Notes: a model not told the origin generated them from the sequence alone. A stretch of DNA of 64,000 nucleotides from Thinopyrum elongatum (GCA_011799875.1 CM022299.1:217123018-217187017), one strand, 5' to 3'; shown: positions 47,501-58,598, counted from the first letter of the stretch. Made by a program: numbers and translations.

Positions 47501-47866
47501 AACTAAGGGACAAAGGTAACGAGCTGCACGACTGGCACGTCAAGTAGTTCCAGGTCCTGATGAGGCAGCAGGAGACAATCTCGATGGCGAGGGAGGATGT
47601 CATTGCCCAGGAGGCTCACATGGCAGAGCGCAAGGCACTTCTGGATGCCAAGGAGCAGGACATCTCATCTCGGGAGGAGAAGCTCGAGGCCACCCTCCAT
47701 GCCAAGGACGACGATCTGGAAGCCCTCGTGCAGCAGCGCACCAAGGAGCTAGAGGACAAGCACAAGGCCGCCCTGGATGCCCTCACTACTAATTCTACTA
47801 ACCAACTGAAGAAGCTCGCTGATGACCTTGCCGTTGCATCCACTGCCAAGACTGACCTCGACCAAC
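44574..47866 (+). pseudogene. Antisense multi-exon gene of C, first part
   Basis: ATG 44574 starts a Lys/Ala-rich N-terminus, then the core domain: YFICGLCPPFSDFFEAMMVI, TPNAMACMAIFAHLCENFVG, NVDLFRHYF (about 44840-45030), and WDYLPGQQRGRW. It resembles the putative gypsy-type transposon family. Stops in frame: TGA 45360, TAG 45585, TAA 45822. Two introns look spliceable: 46367-46453 (GTAAGG to CAG) and 46866-46972 (GTAATT to GCAG), and the reading frame is kept across both. A frameshift lies near 46670. Exon 3 is acidic then coiled coil (47460-47866) with TAG near 47221, 47446 and 47545. It is cut at 47866 by F' and resumes at 53696. Function unknown. Confidence 0.75.
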
Positions 47867-48756
47867 TGTCGGTGTTCTGGGAACGGGGGTACCCAGACTT
47901 GCCTGCCTGTGGCCCATGGCGTGGCTCCATCGACGGCCTAGTACGGCCCAGCTTCAGCGACAAGAACTCAAGTCCCTCGCGAGGGGCCAAGCCTCGCGAG
48001 GCGGATGACACCAAGACCTCCACGAGGAGCGGCCTCCTCAGGCTGGCTCCTGAGGAGCGGAGATCTCTATGCAAGCCTCACCTCGTGAGGTCCGGATGAC
48101 GTGAGCCATGACGACCAAGGCTAGGCGGGCGCCAGCGGGCGCAGTGTACCAGTTTCCTCTTCGGTGCTAAAGAGGCAAGCGCAGGTGCGGAGTCCCGAGG
48201 AATCAGCCAAAGGTTTCCATTCCCGTGCAACAAGACCAAGACCGCCAGGACGGAGGTCATCACCGAGCCCACCACGGCGTCACGACCAGAGGCTTTTGCA
48301 GGCGAAGACTACTTTTGTCAGGATAGCATGTACTAGCTGTCTCCCTTCGAATTTGGCCGTTGTGGGATCCCTTCCCGCCTTTCATTTGGGAAGAGGACCA
48401 AGGCCACTATAAATAGGACTTAGCTACCACCGTAGAGGGGGATCGCATGGACGGATCATCCAGATCACCCACACACTCACTAGCTCACCAGAGCCCAAGA
48501 ACACCTCTCCTCGTGAGGCTGTTCGCCACTGTACTAGTTCATCCTCAGCCCCCCGAGGCCAATCCACCACAAAGCAGGAGTAGGGTTTTACACCGCAAGG
48601 TGGCCCGAACCTGGGTATACTGCTGTGTCTCTTTTCCTTACAGTTCGACGAGCTAGGCTGTGAGATTAGCGAGTAGGCAGACTGGGGAGGATGAGTTCTT
48701 CGCACGCACCCCAGAGTTTGAACCTCTCAAGGGTTTGCGGAACCCAAAATCCGACA
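47867..48756 (+). repeat. 5' LTR of F'
   Basis: 890 bp, TGTCGGTGTTCTGG to AAATCCGACA. TATA box TATAAATA at 48408-48415, hairpin at 48591-48602. Confidence 0.92.
48591..48602 (+). promoter_or_regulatory. Conserved LTR leader hairpin (F form)
   Basis: CACC-GCAA-GGTG about 176 nt after the TATA box, in the context GCAGGAGTAGGGTTTTA-hairpin-GCCCGAACCTGGGTA. Also at 39165-39176 in F; at 53525-53536 one pair is broken. The loop GCAA is a GNRA-type tetraloop. Confidence 0.6.
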
Positions 48757-48758
48757 TT

Positions 48759-48776
48759 TGGCGCGCCAGGTAGGGG
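48759..48776 (+). other. Primer-binding site of F'
   Basis: TGGCGCGCCAGGTAGGGG, identical to A and B although the LTRs are otherwise different. Confidence 0.75.
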
Positions 48777-48829
48777 TGCGTCGGAGACTCTCTTCTGCCA
48801 GCAGATTCGCCACCACCCAGCAGTTCTCA

Positions 48830-49190
48830 TGGCCGACACCCCGAGGGCACATGTTGAGCACTGGGTTGTTCGGCCTGCCCGAGTAGTGCCGTCAGCCCAA
48901 GAGGATCTCCACTCCGCGCTCCTCGCTGCCCGCTCGCTGCCCAGTGTTGTCGGTCACGGGTGACGGGGGCCTTCATCGCCTGCCCTCATGCCACGCCGCA
49001 ACCGCGCCACCACGCGATCTTCGAGCTACACCGCGGCGACGGCACCACACTCTCGCCGGGAGAAGGCGAACATGCGAGCCGCGCTCATCGTGGCACGGGA
49101 GCTGCTACGGTGCCGGTTGGCGGAAGGCGGCCACGACGGCCTATTCCAAATCCTATTTTCGAAAGGCGTACCACCATTTCTTACATCATA
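48830..49190 (+). pseudogene. gag-leader remnant of F'
   Basis: Starts MADTPRAHVEHWVV at 48830, runs into a stop near 48960, and continues in another frame with RRNRATTRSSSYTAATAP and RAALIVARELLRCRLAEGG. No capsid core follows; at about 49190 the sequence passes to the 3' end of the antisense gene. Length and position fit a truncated gag leader. Confidence 0.4.
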
Positions 49191-49280
49191 AGGGGCCCCC
49201 CTTTAAAAATGCTTTTACGCCCCGCAGGGCTATGCCCGAAGGTTTTTTGCATACAGATTAAGGCAAACGGAAAGGCAGGC

Positions 49281-52200
49281 CTAGCCAGAGGCGCTGCCTT
49301 CAGGGCCGCCCTCGCCACCTTCATCCGCGCCACCTGCATTGTCGCTGGCGTCGTCTTCATCATCGTCATCCGCATCGCCTTCTTCGACCGCGATCACGGC
49401 CGCGTCGTCCTCAGGAGCAAACTCTGCGACTAGGTCGTTGACATGAACATCCACCCATTCCGCCAGATTGCCCTGGATGACCCGGGGCATGGGGGCTATA
49501 TAGGCGTCAAAATCGAAATGGGGATCAAGGCTCTGGAGGTGACTAAAGACGCGTGAAAACGCGCGCCCCAGGAGGCCCCGGCTTCTCTCTGCAACGAGCT
49601 CACGAGCCCTCATCGCCCGGTCCTCCAAGCGGGTCACAATCAGGGTGAAGAAGCGGAGGTGGCTGGCTTCATCGTCTTCGTGCGGGTGCGTGACGCACTC
49701 CTCGCAGATCATGCCCAAAGCCTGGTTGGCCCTCACCCTGAGGTCCTGGAGCATCGAGGAGCGCTCACGCTGCATCGTCCAGCGGTGGTTTTCTTTGTTC
49801 GCGGTCTTCTCTGCAATGGATGTGACGGCCTCGACTTGCCGCTGGAGTGAGGACAGCTCGGCGCGGGAGGAGGCCAGGTCAGCTTGAGCGGAGGCCTGAG
49901 CTTCCTTGGCGGCCCTCTCGCGCTGCTCCGCCTCCTCCAGCTTTGTACTGAGGGCAACGGTCCTGCCCTCGACCTCGGCCTTACGGAGCTCCAACTTGAG
50001 GCAGTACTTGTCGGCGAGAGCCGCGCGGGCCTTTTTCACCCTCTGGTCAACCTCCTCCTGGATCTGGGCCTCCCGTGCGGCGATGGCATCCTCAGCCGTG
50101 GCTACCTGGTGCTCCCTCACCTCCAACCGCTCAAGCTCCAGGCTGCGTTCCAAGACCTCTAGCACCAGCGTCTCCTCGCGTCCCTAGACCTCTTTCTCAT
50201 CAGAAGGGGCCTCGCTTGGTGATGCTGCCAGGGCAGCCCTGCGTGCTTTGATCTGCTGCTCAAGGGCGGCGTTCAAAGCTTGGAGCTCCCGCTCCCGCTC
50301 CTCGGCTACCTCACGATGGCGGTCGGCGGCTCTGGCCTCCTCTAGGGCACGGGCGCAAGCCTGGCGAGAAATTGCAAGGGACGCCACGGCGCTCGCACTG
50401 GCGCGCTCATGCTAAAGATGCCCGAGGTTGATGGCAACCTTCAACTGGTGCCACTCGTGCGCCAAGCGAAGGTCCTCCGTCTTGAGGCGGGCGTCGATGT
50501 CGGCAAGCTCTTCTCCGAGCTGGCTCAGCGCGCCCATCGCCTCCCGGAAGAGCTCATGATGGATGACGCCGTGCCCGCGCGCAAGCTCCACTGCGTGGCC
50601 AAGCCCATCCTTCACGCCGGGGGTTGTCGGAGGGGTTTGGAGCGGCTCGCCTGCCTCTAGCGGGGGACTGGAGGCCGGTGCCTTCCCGGCCGCTCTCCCG
50701 GCCTCGGCGAAGGTGCTGGGCAGAGCGATCTTGCTGCTCGAAGATGAAGCCGACGCCGAGATCGCCCAGCCGCCAGTGATGACCAATGGAGGAGCCCTCG
50801 GCACGCCTCCTGCGCCCCAAACAAGACCGCGAAGGAAGGATGCTGGAAGCACAGGCTCACAGTCCCTCAGCGGTGCACCCGCCTCCTGGACTAGCCCCGT
50901 ACTTCATGCGGGGATCTGGTGCGGGGGGCTCGGGGTCGAGTACGGGCCAAGGACTTCTGGAGATCTCTTCTCAAGAGGCTTCGTCGCCCTAGCCGAAGGG
51001 ATCCTGAGGAGCCATTATCAGGGAAAAACATGATTCGCGGGAAATCACGAAGATAAGGTACTTACTTTTCTACATCTATGTACTTCCTCTGCTTCAGCGG
51101 CCAGTAGGCGTCACCACTGCAGCTCGGAGGCCCCTTCCTCTTGTGGAGTGCTTCAAGGTTCAGGCGAAGCTGGCCGAGATTCGGGGCGCAACTCTCAGCA
51201 ACCGAGGGGCCTGGCGGGGCTCCTGGGTCGGTGGCCTCAGGGGCACTAGGCCGCGCCTGCCCGCCAACCGCTACCTCAGGACCGCTCGCCCAAGCCGCGG
51301 GAGTAGCATCCTCAGGAGCATCGGGTCGCACCGGCTCTCCGGTGACCTCCTCAAGAGCACTCACCAGAACCTCGGAGGCCAACACCTCGGGAGCACCTAG
51401 CGACACCCGCTCCCCAGCAGTCGCCCCAGCAGTACCCGGTGGCACTCGCCCCCTGCATCCACATCCGGGGTGCGCACCGCAGGGTCGACAAGCAAGGGAG
51501 CCACCAAGATGGGGTTCTCGCAGGGCCCTTCAAGGCCCTTCGGGTGTAGCCCCCACTCGTCAAAGGGGGGCATCTGCCTCGCAAAGTCCTCCTTGTTTGA
51601 GCATTGATACAAGAGGCAGCCCTCCTCAGGAAGCGCGGCCGGCACCGGGTCGCCCGTCAGGATCTCAAGCATCACGCGTAGCATCTTGGAAGGAAGCGAA
51701 GGCACCTGGAGCATCATGCGGTCCTTGCTACCCATGAAGGCCCACATTGGGCAGGAATGGCGCTGGAGCGGGGCAATGCGCCACCGAATGAACTCCCTCA
51801 CCACCATCGGCGCCGTCACCCCGACCTTCTTCAACCTGGTAAGCCTGGACCATACATGGGCAAGCCGACTGTCGGTGAGCCTCACGTGCCCCCAGCCGAA
51901 GCCGGGCATCGCCGGCGCTCGCGGAAGTAGCAGCAAGGAGTTGCGCACGCCGACATCCACGAACACCCATTGCTTCCGGAATCCCCTCGCGTCCGGGCAA
52001 AGTGTGAAGTCGATGCCCAATCTAGCTGTGGCCGCCACGACCTAGAAGGCCACGCACTGCGAGCACTGATGGTCATCGACCATATGGAGTGAGAAGAAAT
52101 GGCGGAACAAGGCGACAGATGGGGCAATGCCCACCATGGCTTCACACAGGAAGGTGAAGACAGCAAGGAGGATGATGGACCGAGGGTCCAGATGCAGCAC

Positions 52201-52497
52201 TTGGATCTGGTAATGCGAGAGTACAACATTGAAGAAATCGGAGAAGGGGGGGACCAAGCCGGCCGAGAGAGCATGAAGATGGATGGGGATCTCGGTGGCC
52301 TCCATGTCAATCAAAGCACGAGAAGCAAGCCAGACCGTCGTCGCCTTCCACTCATTGAAATCGGTGGCAAGGGCCGACCAGACCTTATCCAACCCCTCCT
52401 GATTGACCACCGTCGATCGATCGAGAGCGGGCTCTAGGCCCGGCCGGGATTCGGCAGGGGCGCAGGCCTTGCCCTTCTTCTTCGACCTCGGGGCCAT
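49281..52497 (-). pseudogene. Antisense gene of F' (near complete)
   Basis: ATG 52497 (MAPRSKKKGKACAPAE), core domain with GLVPPFSDFFNVVLSHYQIQ, LHLDPRSIILLAVFTFLCEA and SVALFRHFF, then a TAG near 52042 where a Gln codon would fit, and the continuation to about 51397 (WVFVDVGVRNSLLLLP, RWRIAPLQRHSCPMW). Next come a Pro/Ala-rich exon (51062-51445), intron-like gap, Ser-rich exon (50412-50852), long coiled coil (50184-50387, 49700-50165), and the C-terminal block LGRAFSRVFSHLQSLDPHFD with an acidic tail ending at 49281. Best preserved example of this antisense family in the window. Role unknown. Confidence 0.75.
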
Positions 52498-52792
52498 GGC
52501 ATCAAGGGAGGATTGGTGCGGCGCTGGATCCAGGAGAAGAGCTGTGAGTTCAAAGAAAGGAGGAGGAGTCAAGGGTGAGCACGGCGGGCGGTAATGGCAA
52601 AACTACGCGTACAACCGACAGCCGTCAAGTCTGGCGGTTATCGAGGCCACGCGGGGAAGTGGAGGCGCCCACGTCCCATCAAGCACAACGCGTTGACCGG
52701 GCCCGCAGGTGGTGGGGCCCGTGGCGCTCCGCACTTGCTCCTTGGCTTCGCCTCGAAGCCAAGTTCGAGCGCGCCTTGGGCCCGGGGGCTAC

Positions 52793-53690
52793 TGTCGGCG
52801 TTCTGGGAACGAGGGTACCCAGACTTGCCTGCCTACGGCCCATGGCGTGGCTCCATCGACGGCCTGGTACGGCCCAGCTTCAGTGACAACAACTCAAGAC
52901 CCTCGTGAGGGGCCAAGCCTCACGAGGCGGACGACACCAAGACCTCCACGAGGAGCGGCCTCCTCAGGCTGGATCCTGAGGAGCGGAGATCTCTATGCAA
53001 GCCTCACCTCATGAGGTCCGGATGACGTGAGCCATGACGACCAAGGCTAGGCGGGCGCCAGCGGGCGCAGTGTACCAGTTTCCTCTTTGGTGCTAAAGAG
53101 GTAAGCGTAGGCACGGAGTCCCGAGGAATCAGCCAAAGGTTTCCATTCCCGTGCAACAAGACCAAGACCGCCAGGACGGCAGGATGGAGGTCATCACCGA
53201 GCCCACCACGGTGTCACGACCAGAGGCTTTTGCAGGTGAAGACTACTTTTGTCAGGATAGCATGTACTAGCTGTCTCCCTTCAAATTTGGCCATTGTGGG
53301 ATCCCTTCCCGCCTTTCATTTGGGAAGAGGACCAAGGCCACTATACATAGGACTTAGCTACCACCGTAGAGGGGGATCGCATGGACGGATCATCCAGATC
53401 ACCCACACACTCACCAGCTCACCCGAGCCCAAGAACACCTCTCCTCCTGATGCTGTTCGCCACTGTACTAGTTAATCCTCAGCCCCCCAAGGCCAATCCA
53501 CCACAAAGCAGGAGTAGGGATTTACCCCGCAAGGAGGCCCAAACCTGGGTAAACTGTTGTGTCTCCTTTCCTTACAGTTCGACGAGCTAGGCTATGAGAT
53601 TAGCGAGTAGGAAGACTGGGGAGGACAAGTTCTTCGCACGCACCCCAAAGTTCAAACCTCTCAAGGGTTTGCAAAACCCAAAATCTGACA
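52793..53690 (+). repeat. 3' LTR of F'
   Basis: 898 bp, TGTCGGCGTTCTGG to AAATCTGACA. The TATA box has become TATACATA near 53343 and the hairpin has one broken pair (53525-53536). Confidence 0.92.
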
Positions 53691-53695
53691 CCAAC

Positions 53696-54389
53696 AGGTG
53701 GCCAAGCTAACTGAAGAGCTTGCCGGGAGAGCCAAGGAGGTCACGACCCACAAGGAGGAGGCGCAGAAAGCAGAGATCCTTCTGAAGGATACACAATCGC
53801 AGCTCTCCTCCAAGAGCCAAGGCCTCGAGACTGCCAACGGCACCATTGAGGATCTGAAGGCCGGGATTGGCTCCTTGGAGAGCTCGGTAGAATCCAGTGG
53901 GACTCGTTAGCAGCAGTTGACAAAAGACCTGGATACCGCAAGGCGTCTTCAGAAGGATGCAGAGGACAAGCTGGCGAATCATTCCGAGCAGGTCGACCTC
54001 TGGATCAAGAGTTTGATTGACATTGCCGAGCATCTCACTGCTCAGACTGCAGCGATGGGCATGGAAGGGCCAGTCTTTTCGGCCAGCAGGCAGGAGGTCC
54101 CCAGCATCAAGCTAGGGGTCTTCTTCAACGAGCTGATCGACAAGCTGAAGGCGCATGAAGAAGGAAGGGCCGGTCACTTCGTGACTAAATCCTGGAAGCT
54201 TGCCCGCAATGCCCTCCTCATGGTTCTGAGCAACATCGCCTGCCGCCATCCAGATCTCAACCTTGTTGATGGCTTCAAGTAGCCGCCGGAGGGCGCAGAC
54301 GTTTCTGCCGCCGAAGAGGAGGCTGCCCCCTTCACCGACAAGGTCCTTTCCGTCCCAACGGCTTCACGAGGTCGCCAGGCCCGGCACTG
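53696..54389 (+). pseudogene. Antisense gene of C, C-terminal part
   Basis: Continues the coiled coil cut at 47866 (LTEELAGRAKEVTTHKEEAQ), with TAG at 53908-53910, then HLTAQTAAMGMEGPVF, KLGVFFNELIDKLKAHEEGR and a TAG near 54280; the family end ASRGRQARH and TGA are at 54387-54389. An AT-rich 3' untranslated-like stretch follows. Confidence 0.7.
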
Positions 54390-55270
54390 AACTATCCTCA
54401 CCATCGCGCTATCCTGTAACAAAACATCATGCATATCCTGTGTTTAGACATCGTACTGTTTACGCTTGTGTGAAACTGATGTTTTTTGCTTAATCTTTGA
54501 TTGTGTGTTTATCCCTTTTAAATTCTCCCGTCAGTGTTTGTATGATTAGTCCCTGTGCATGTTTCGGTTGCCTGTCGGTATCATATTGCCGCGATTGTCG
54601 TAAGGGTCAGGCCCTTAGCATTCATATTGACATGGATGCCTCCCGGCAGGTTTTTCCTTGGTAGTTTTCAACGCAGCCACCCATTCTGCGAGCAGGCTCG
54701 GAACAAAATGAGGGTGCAGACAGAGAACTAGCAAGGTGCCATCACATGAAGGATTTCCTCATACGAACACTTCGATACCCAAGGGATAAACAAATGCGAA
54801 ATCTTAAATTCATAAGGGAGTAATAACTGCATGGACTTAGCTTTTGTACTTGCTTCCTCCCATTCCTTTCAGCTGCGAGTGCTTGCCGCATTCTCATGCT
54901 TCGAGAAGAATGGATGCCGTGCGTGTATTTCTCTAGCTCTCGGCAGGGGCCGATAAAAAATCATATGTATCTTGCGGGCGACAGGACGCGGTACAAGGTA
55001 CGACCGGTTTCTCTCTCCTCCTCTCCATACTTTTTAGACAATCTGGTGGCGGCTGGCATAGAAGTCACGCTAATGCGGATGGCCTTGCCAGAGCGCACTT
55101 GCCGGGGCATCAATCAACGGATTCGCACTAGTGCTCCACTCAGGATTTCCCTAAGTAGGGTAAATGCTGAACCGAGTTTCATGCAGTACTTGTCGACATT
55201 GAAGATGCTAAAACCCAGAGTGGCTCAATTGTCGATAAGTGAGAGTGGCGGAAGGAAAACCTTGTACGCA
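54390..55270. other. Non-coding part of C
   Basis: No gene supported. 54400-54600 looks like the 3' end of the plus-strand gene (TTTTTTGCTTAATCTTTGATTGTG). The open frame 54896-55303 has no recognisable domain. Confidence 0.5.
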
Positions 55271-55545
55271 TGTACTCTGTTCCTTTCCCCTGGACGGAGC
55301 TAGCATGGCGATCATGCTACATGAACCGTCGGGGTTGGCTCGCCGCCATCATTACTGGTTCTCGCCGCTGCAGCGGCCGCGGCGGAGGGAGGCGATGGAG
55401 GTCGAACAGGGAGCGGGGGAAGTGATACCGCTTCCCCTCTCTGTTCCCTCCATCCCCCGCCTTAGTTTGGGCGTCACGGATGATGAAGCCATCGATGATG
55501 AAGATGATGACACGCTGCGTACGCTTCTCGGGTTCGCGCAAGCGC
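55271..55545 (-). pseudogene. gag-leader remnant of C
   Basis: After the PBS on the minus strand, GCGCGAACCCGAGAAGCGTA and a Ser/Asp-coding GATGATGAAG run mirror the gag start of A (1490-1580). It is followed by a short diverged frame (MTPKLRRGMEGTE) and then unrelated DNA. All of the gag core and pol are missing. Confidence 0.5.
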
Positions 55546-55548
55546 TTC

Positions 55549-55566
55549 CCCCTACCTGGCGCACCA
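55549..55566 (-). other. Primer-binding site of C
   Basis: TGGTGCGCCAGGTAGGGG on the minus strand, one base different from A, B and F', five bases after the LTR end. Confidence 0.7.
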
Positions 55567-55570
55567 AAGA

Positions 55571-56519
55571 TGTCGTGGGAAACCACGGCCACCTATGGGG
55601 CCATCAGCCCCTTGTGGTTCGGCAGGGGGGATGAGCACATTGCACAAAGAGCGGAGAACGTAGCACAGCACGGCAGAGATCACACGAGCAGTTTTTACCC
55701 AGGTTCGGGCCGTCGCGAGGCGTAAAACCCTACTCCTGCTTTGGTGGATTGATGGAGGATTGTGGTGGAGACGCAGCGCTCTTGCCCAACAAGGATACCT
55801 CGGAAGAGAGCGGCTACGCGCGTATGAGTGTACAAGGGTCCGGACCCTTTCTATGGTTGCCATGGCCCTCCTTTTATAGATCAAGGGGTCACCACAATGG
55901 CAAATAAGTCATTGTGTGCTGATTAGATAGCGAATAGTGCTATCATACCTAACTCTGCAAACAGAGTAGAGCACATTAAATGCGCCGCGTAGTGTCACAT
56001 CGTGGCATGCCCGGCAAGCCTTGCCGGGCCGTTCGGCCACCTTCTCGTCTGTCTTCTTGACACGTCTCTGGACGGGTGTCATTTGGAGATGATTTCCATA
56101 GGAAGTGGCTGCCACGTGCCAAATAACAGCCACTTAGTCACTTGGGGGCTTGACAACGCACCGATCGATGGCTTGCGTCGCTGTGACCTCGACCTCAACG
56201 GGTGTCATTTGGAGGTGGAGCCTTGGCGGGTTAGGCCGCCCTCATTATGCCCGACATGCCTGCCGGGGCGGTCTTGAGACTTGTCTTTGGGGTGACCTCG
56301 ACCTCATCAGGCTCGCCTGCCCGGCAAGGGAGGTTTCTTCTTAGTGGTTTCTTTGCTCATTTAGCTTGTCTTGGTCTTCTTGATCCGCCCTTTGATTCCT
56401 CAAAGAGCTATCTCTTCAACTTGATCTTGCCTTGGATATTGTAACCTTGCCGGGCCGGCGGTTTCCTGTCCGTGCACAAGTCAGGGGGAAACATACACCC
56501 CTGTTTGTTTACCCCGACA
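55571..56519 (-). repeat. 5' LTR of C
   Basis: 949 bp, plus-strand TGTCGTGGGAAACC to TTTACCCCGACA. TATA (minus) at 55871-55878; hairpin site 55711-55722 has one mismatch. Confidence 0.9.
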
Positions 56520-56655
56520 ATGTTGAACACCTTCAGCCATAGGCCGAAGTGTGGTCGGACTCGGAGGAGAGCTTCGCAGAAGATGATGAAAGACGAGATG
56601 TGGAGGAGGGAGTTGGGGGCTAGATCGTGAAAATCTAGCCCGTAAAAGAACATCA
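56520..56655 (-). pseudogene. Antisense gene of D', core-domain exon piece
   Basis: Minus frame MMFFYGLDFHDLAPNSLLHI and FIIFCEALLRVRPHFGLWLK, the same core pattern (L-x-PNS, F-x3-CE, P-x-F-x-L) as in C and F'. Cut on one side by C and on the other by the Angela-type LTR. Confidence 0.75.
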
Positions 56656-58375
56656 TGTTGGAAATATGCCCTAGAGGCAATAATAAAATGGTTATTATTA
56701 TATTTCCTTGTTCATGATAATTGTCTATTGTTCATGCTATAATTGTATTAACCGGAAACTGTAATACATGTGTGAATACATAGACCACACCATGTCCCTA
56801 GTGAGACTCTAGTTGACTAGCTCATTGATCAATAGATGGTCATGGCTTCCTGACCATGGACATTGGATGTCGTTGATAACGGGATCACATCATTAGGAGA
56901 ATGATGTGATGGACAAGACCCAATCCTAAGCATAGCACTAGATCGTGTAGTTCGTCTGCTAGAGCTTTTCTAATGTCAAGTATCATTTCCTTAGACCATG
57001 AGATTGTGCAACTCCCGGATACCGTAGGAATGCTTTGGGTGTATCAAATGTCACAACGTAACTGGGTGACTATAAAGGTGCACTACAGGTATCTCCGAAA
57101 GTGTCTGTTGGGTTGGCACGAATCGAGACTGGGATTTGTCACTCCGTGTGATGGAGAGGTATCTCTGGGCCCACTCGGTAATACATCATCATAATGAGCT
57201 CAATGTGACTAAGGAGTTAGTCATGGGATCATGTGTTACGGAACGAGTAAAGAGACTTGCCGGTAACGAGATTGAACAAGGTATAGGGATACCGACGATC
57301 GAATCTCGGGCAAGTAACATACCGATGGACAAAGGGAATTTTATACGGGATTGATTGAATCCCCGACATCATGGTTCATCCGATGAGATCATCGTGGAAC
57401 ATGTGGGAGCCAATATGGGTATCCAGATCCCGCTATTGGTTATTGGCCGGAGAGGTGTCTCGGTCATGTCTGCATGGTTCCCGAACCCGTAGGGTCTACA
57501 CACTTAAGGTTCCGTGACGCTAGAGTTGTTATTGGAAAGTTGTTTGGAGTCCCGGATGAGATCCCGGATGTCATGAGGAGTTCCGGAATGGTTCGGAGGT
57601 AAAGATTTATATATGGGAAGTCCTATTTTGGCCACCGGAAAATGTTCGGGATTTTTCGGTATTGTACCGGGAAGGTTCTAGAAGGTTTCGGAGTGGGGCC
57701 CACCTGCATGGGGGGACCCACATGAACGTGGGTAGTGGGGGCAAGGCCCCACACCCTTGGTCAAGGCGCACCAAGATCCCCCCTTAGAAGGAATAAGATC
57801 ATATCCCGAAAGGATAAGATCAAGATCCCTAAAAAGGGGGGATAACAATCGATGGGGAAGGGAAAGGATGGGATTTCTTTCCTCCCACCTTTGCCAATGC
57901 CCCAATGGACTTGGAGGGCAAGAAACCAGCCCCCTCCACCCCTATATATAGTGGAGAGGTGCATGGGAGCTGCAACCCTTGCCCCTGGCGCAGCCCTCCC
58001 CCTCCTACTCCTCCTCCTCCGTAGTGCTTAGCGAAGCTCTGCCGGAGAACCACGAGCTCCACCGCCACCACGTCGTCGTGCTGCCGGAGCTCTCCCTCAA
58101 CTTCTCCTCTCCCCTTGCTGGATCAATAAGGAGGAGACATCCCTGGGCTGTACGTGTGTTGAACACGGAGGCGCCATCCGTTCGGCGCTTGAATCGGATC
58201 TTCCGCGATTTGAATCGCCGTGAGTACGACTTCATCAACCGCGTCCTTGTAACGCTTCCGCTTAGCGATCTTCAAGGGTATGAAGATGCACTCCCTCTCA
58301 CTTGTTGCTAGCATCTCCTAGATTGATCTTGGTGACACGTAGGAAATTTTTGAATTATTACTACGTTACCCAACA
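56656..58375 (+). mobile_element. Angela/BARE1/WIS-type copia solo LTR
   Basis: 1,720 bp, opening TGTTGGAAATATGCCCTAGA and closing CTACGTTACCCAACA, the signature ends of the Triticeae Angela/BARE1/WIS family, with internal CTATATATAG TATA at about 57942. Perfect 5-bp duplication CATCA (56651-56655, 58376-58380). No internal region, so LTR-LTR recombination removed it. Confidence 0.95.
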
Positions 58376-58380
58376 CATCA

Positions 58381-58598
58381 ACCCCCTCACAAAGGGGTGC
58401 AGGGGAAATCCAAGCCCCCAAAGGAAATGGGGGAGGAATACAACCTATTGCCCGCCCTGGCGTGGGGACGATCTGGCCCGCTTCAAGGGCCCGATGAGCA
58501 ATGTCGGCCGACAAGTAGCCGGCCTCCTTCAAGTTCACGATGTCTCTATCTGTGACAATGGAGGCGTCCCACTTCCCGTTGGCGCCGGATCCGGCCAT
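58381..58598 (-). pseudogene. Antisense gene of D', N-terminal exon
   Basis: ATG at 58598 (MAGSGANGKWDASIVTDRDI), then NLKEAGYLSADIAHRALEAG and VPTPGRA, the typical N-terminus of the putative gypsy-type transposon family as I recall it. It then loses frame near 58440. A TATA box lies about 125 nt upstream. Confidence 0.7.

Larger units (their letters stand above)
47867..53690 (+). mobile_element. Element F', complete non-autonomous LTR element
   Basis: 5,824 bp with LTRs 47867-48756 and 52793-53690, perfect CCAAC duplication (47862-47866, 53691-53695), PBS identical to A and B, and polypurine-type GGGCCCGGGGGCTAC before the 3' LTR. Inside: a short gag-leader remnant, then one large antisense gene. 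No pol. Inserted in the antisense gene of C. Same family as F. Confidence 0.92.
43250..56519 (-). mobile_element. Element C, non-autonomous gypsy, split by F'
   Basis: Minus-strand element with 5' LTR 55571-56519 and 3' LTR 43250-44180, PBS and polypurine-type tract (CCCGGGGGCTTC before the 3' LTR). Its U5 half resembles that of A and B; the rest differs. It has a short gag-leader remnant and no pol. Most of its body is a gene on the plus strand, antisense to C. Flanks ACGTT (43245-43249) and ATGTT (56520-56524) are a target-site duplication with one C/T difference. Without F' it is about 7.4 kb. Confidence 0.85.

Noticed and set aside
54896..55303. 135-residue frame in C
   Set aside because: No homology recognised and not supported by position in the antisense gene structure.
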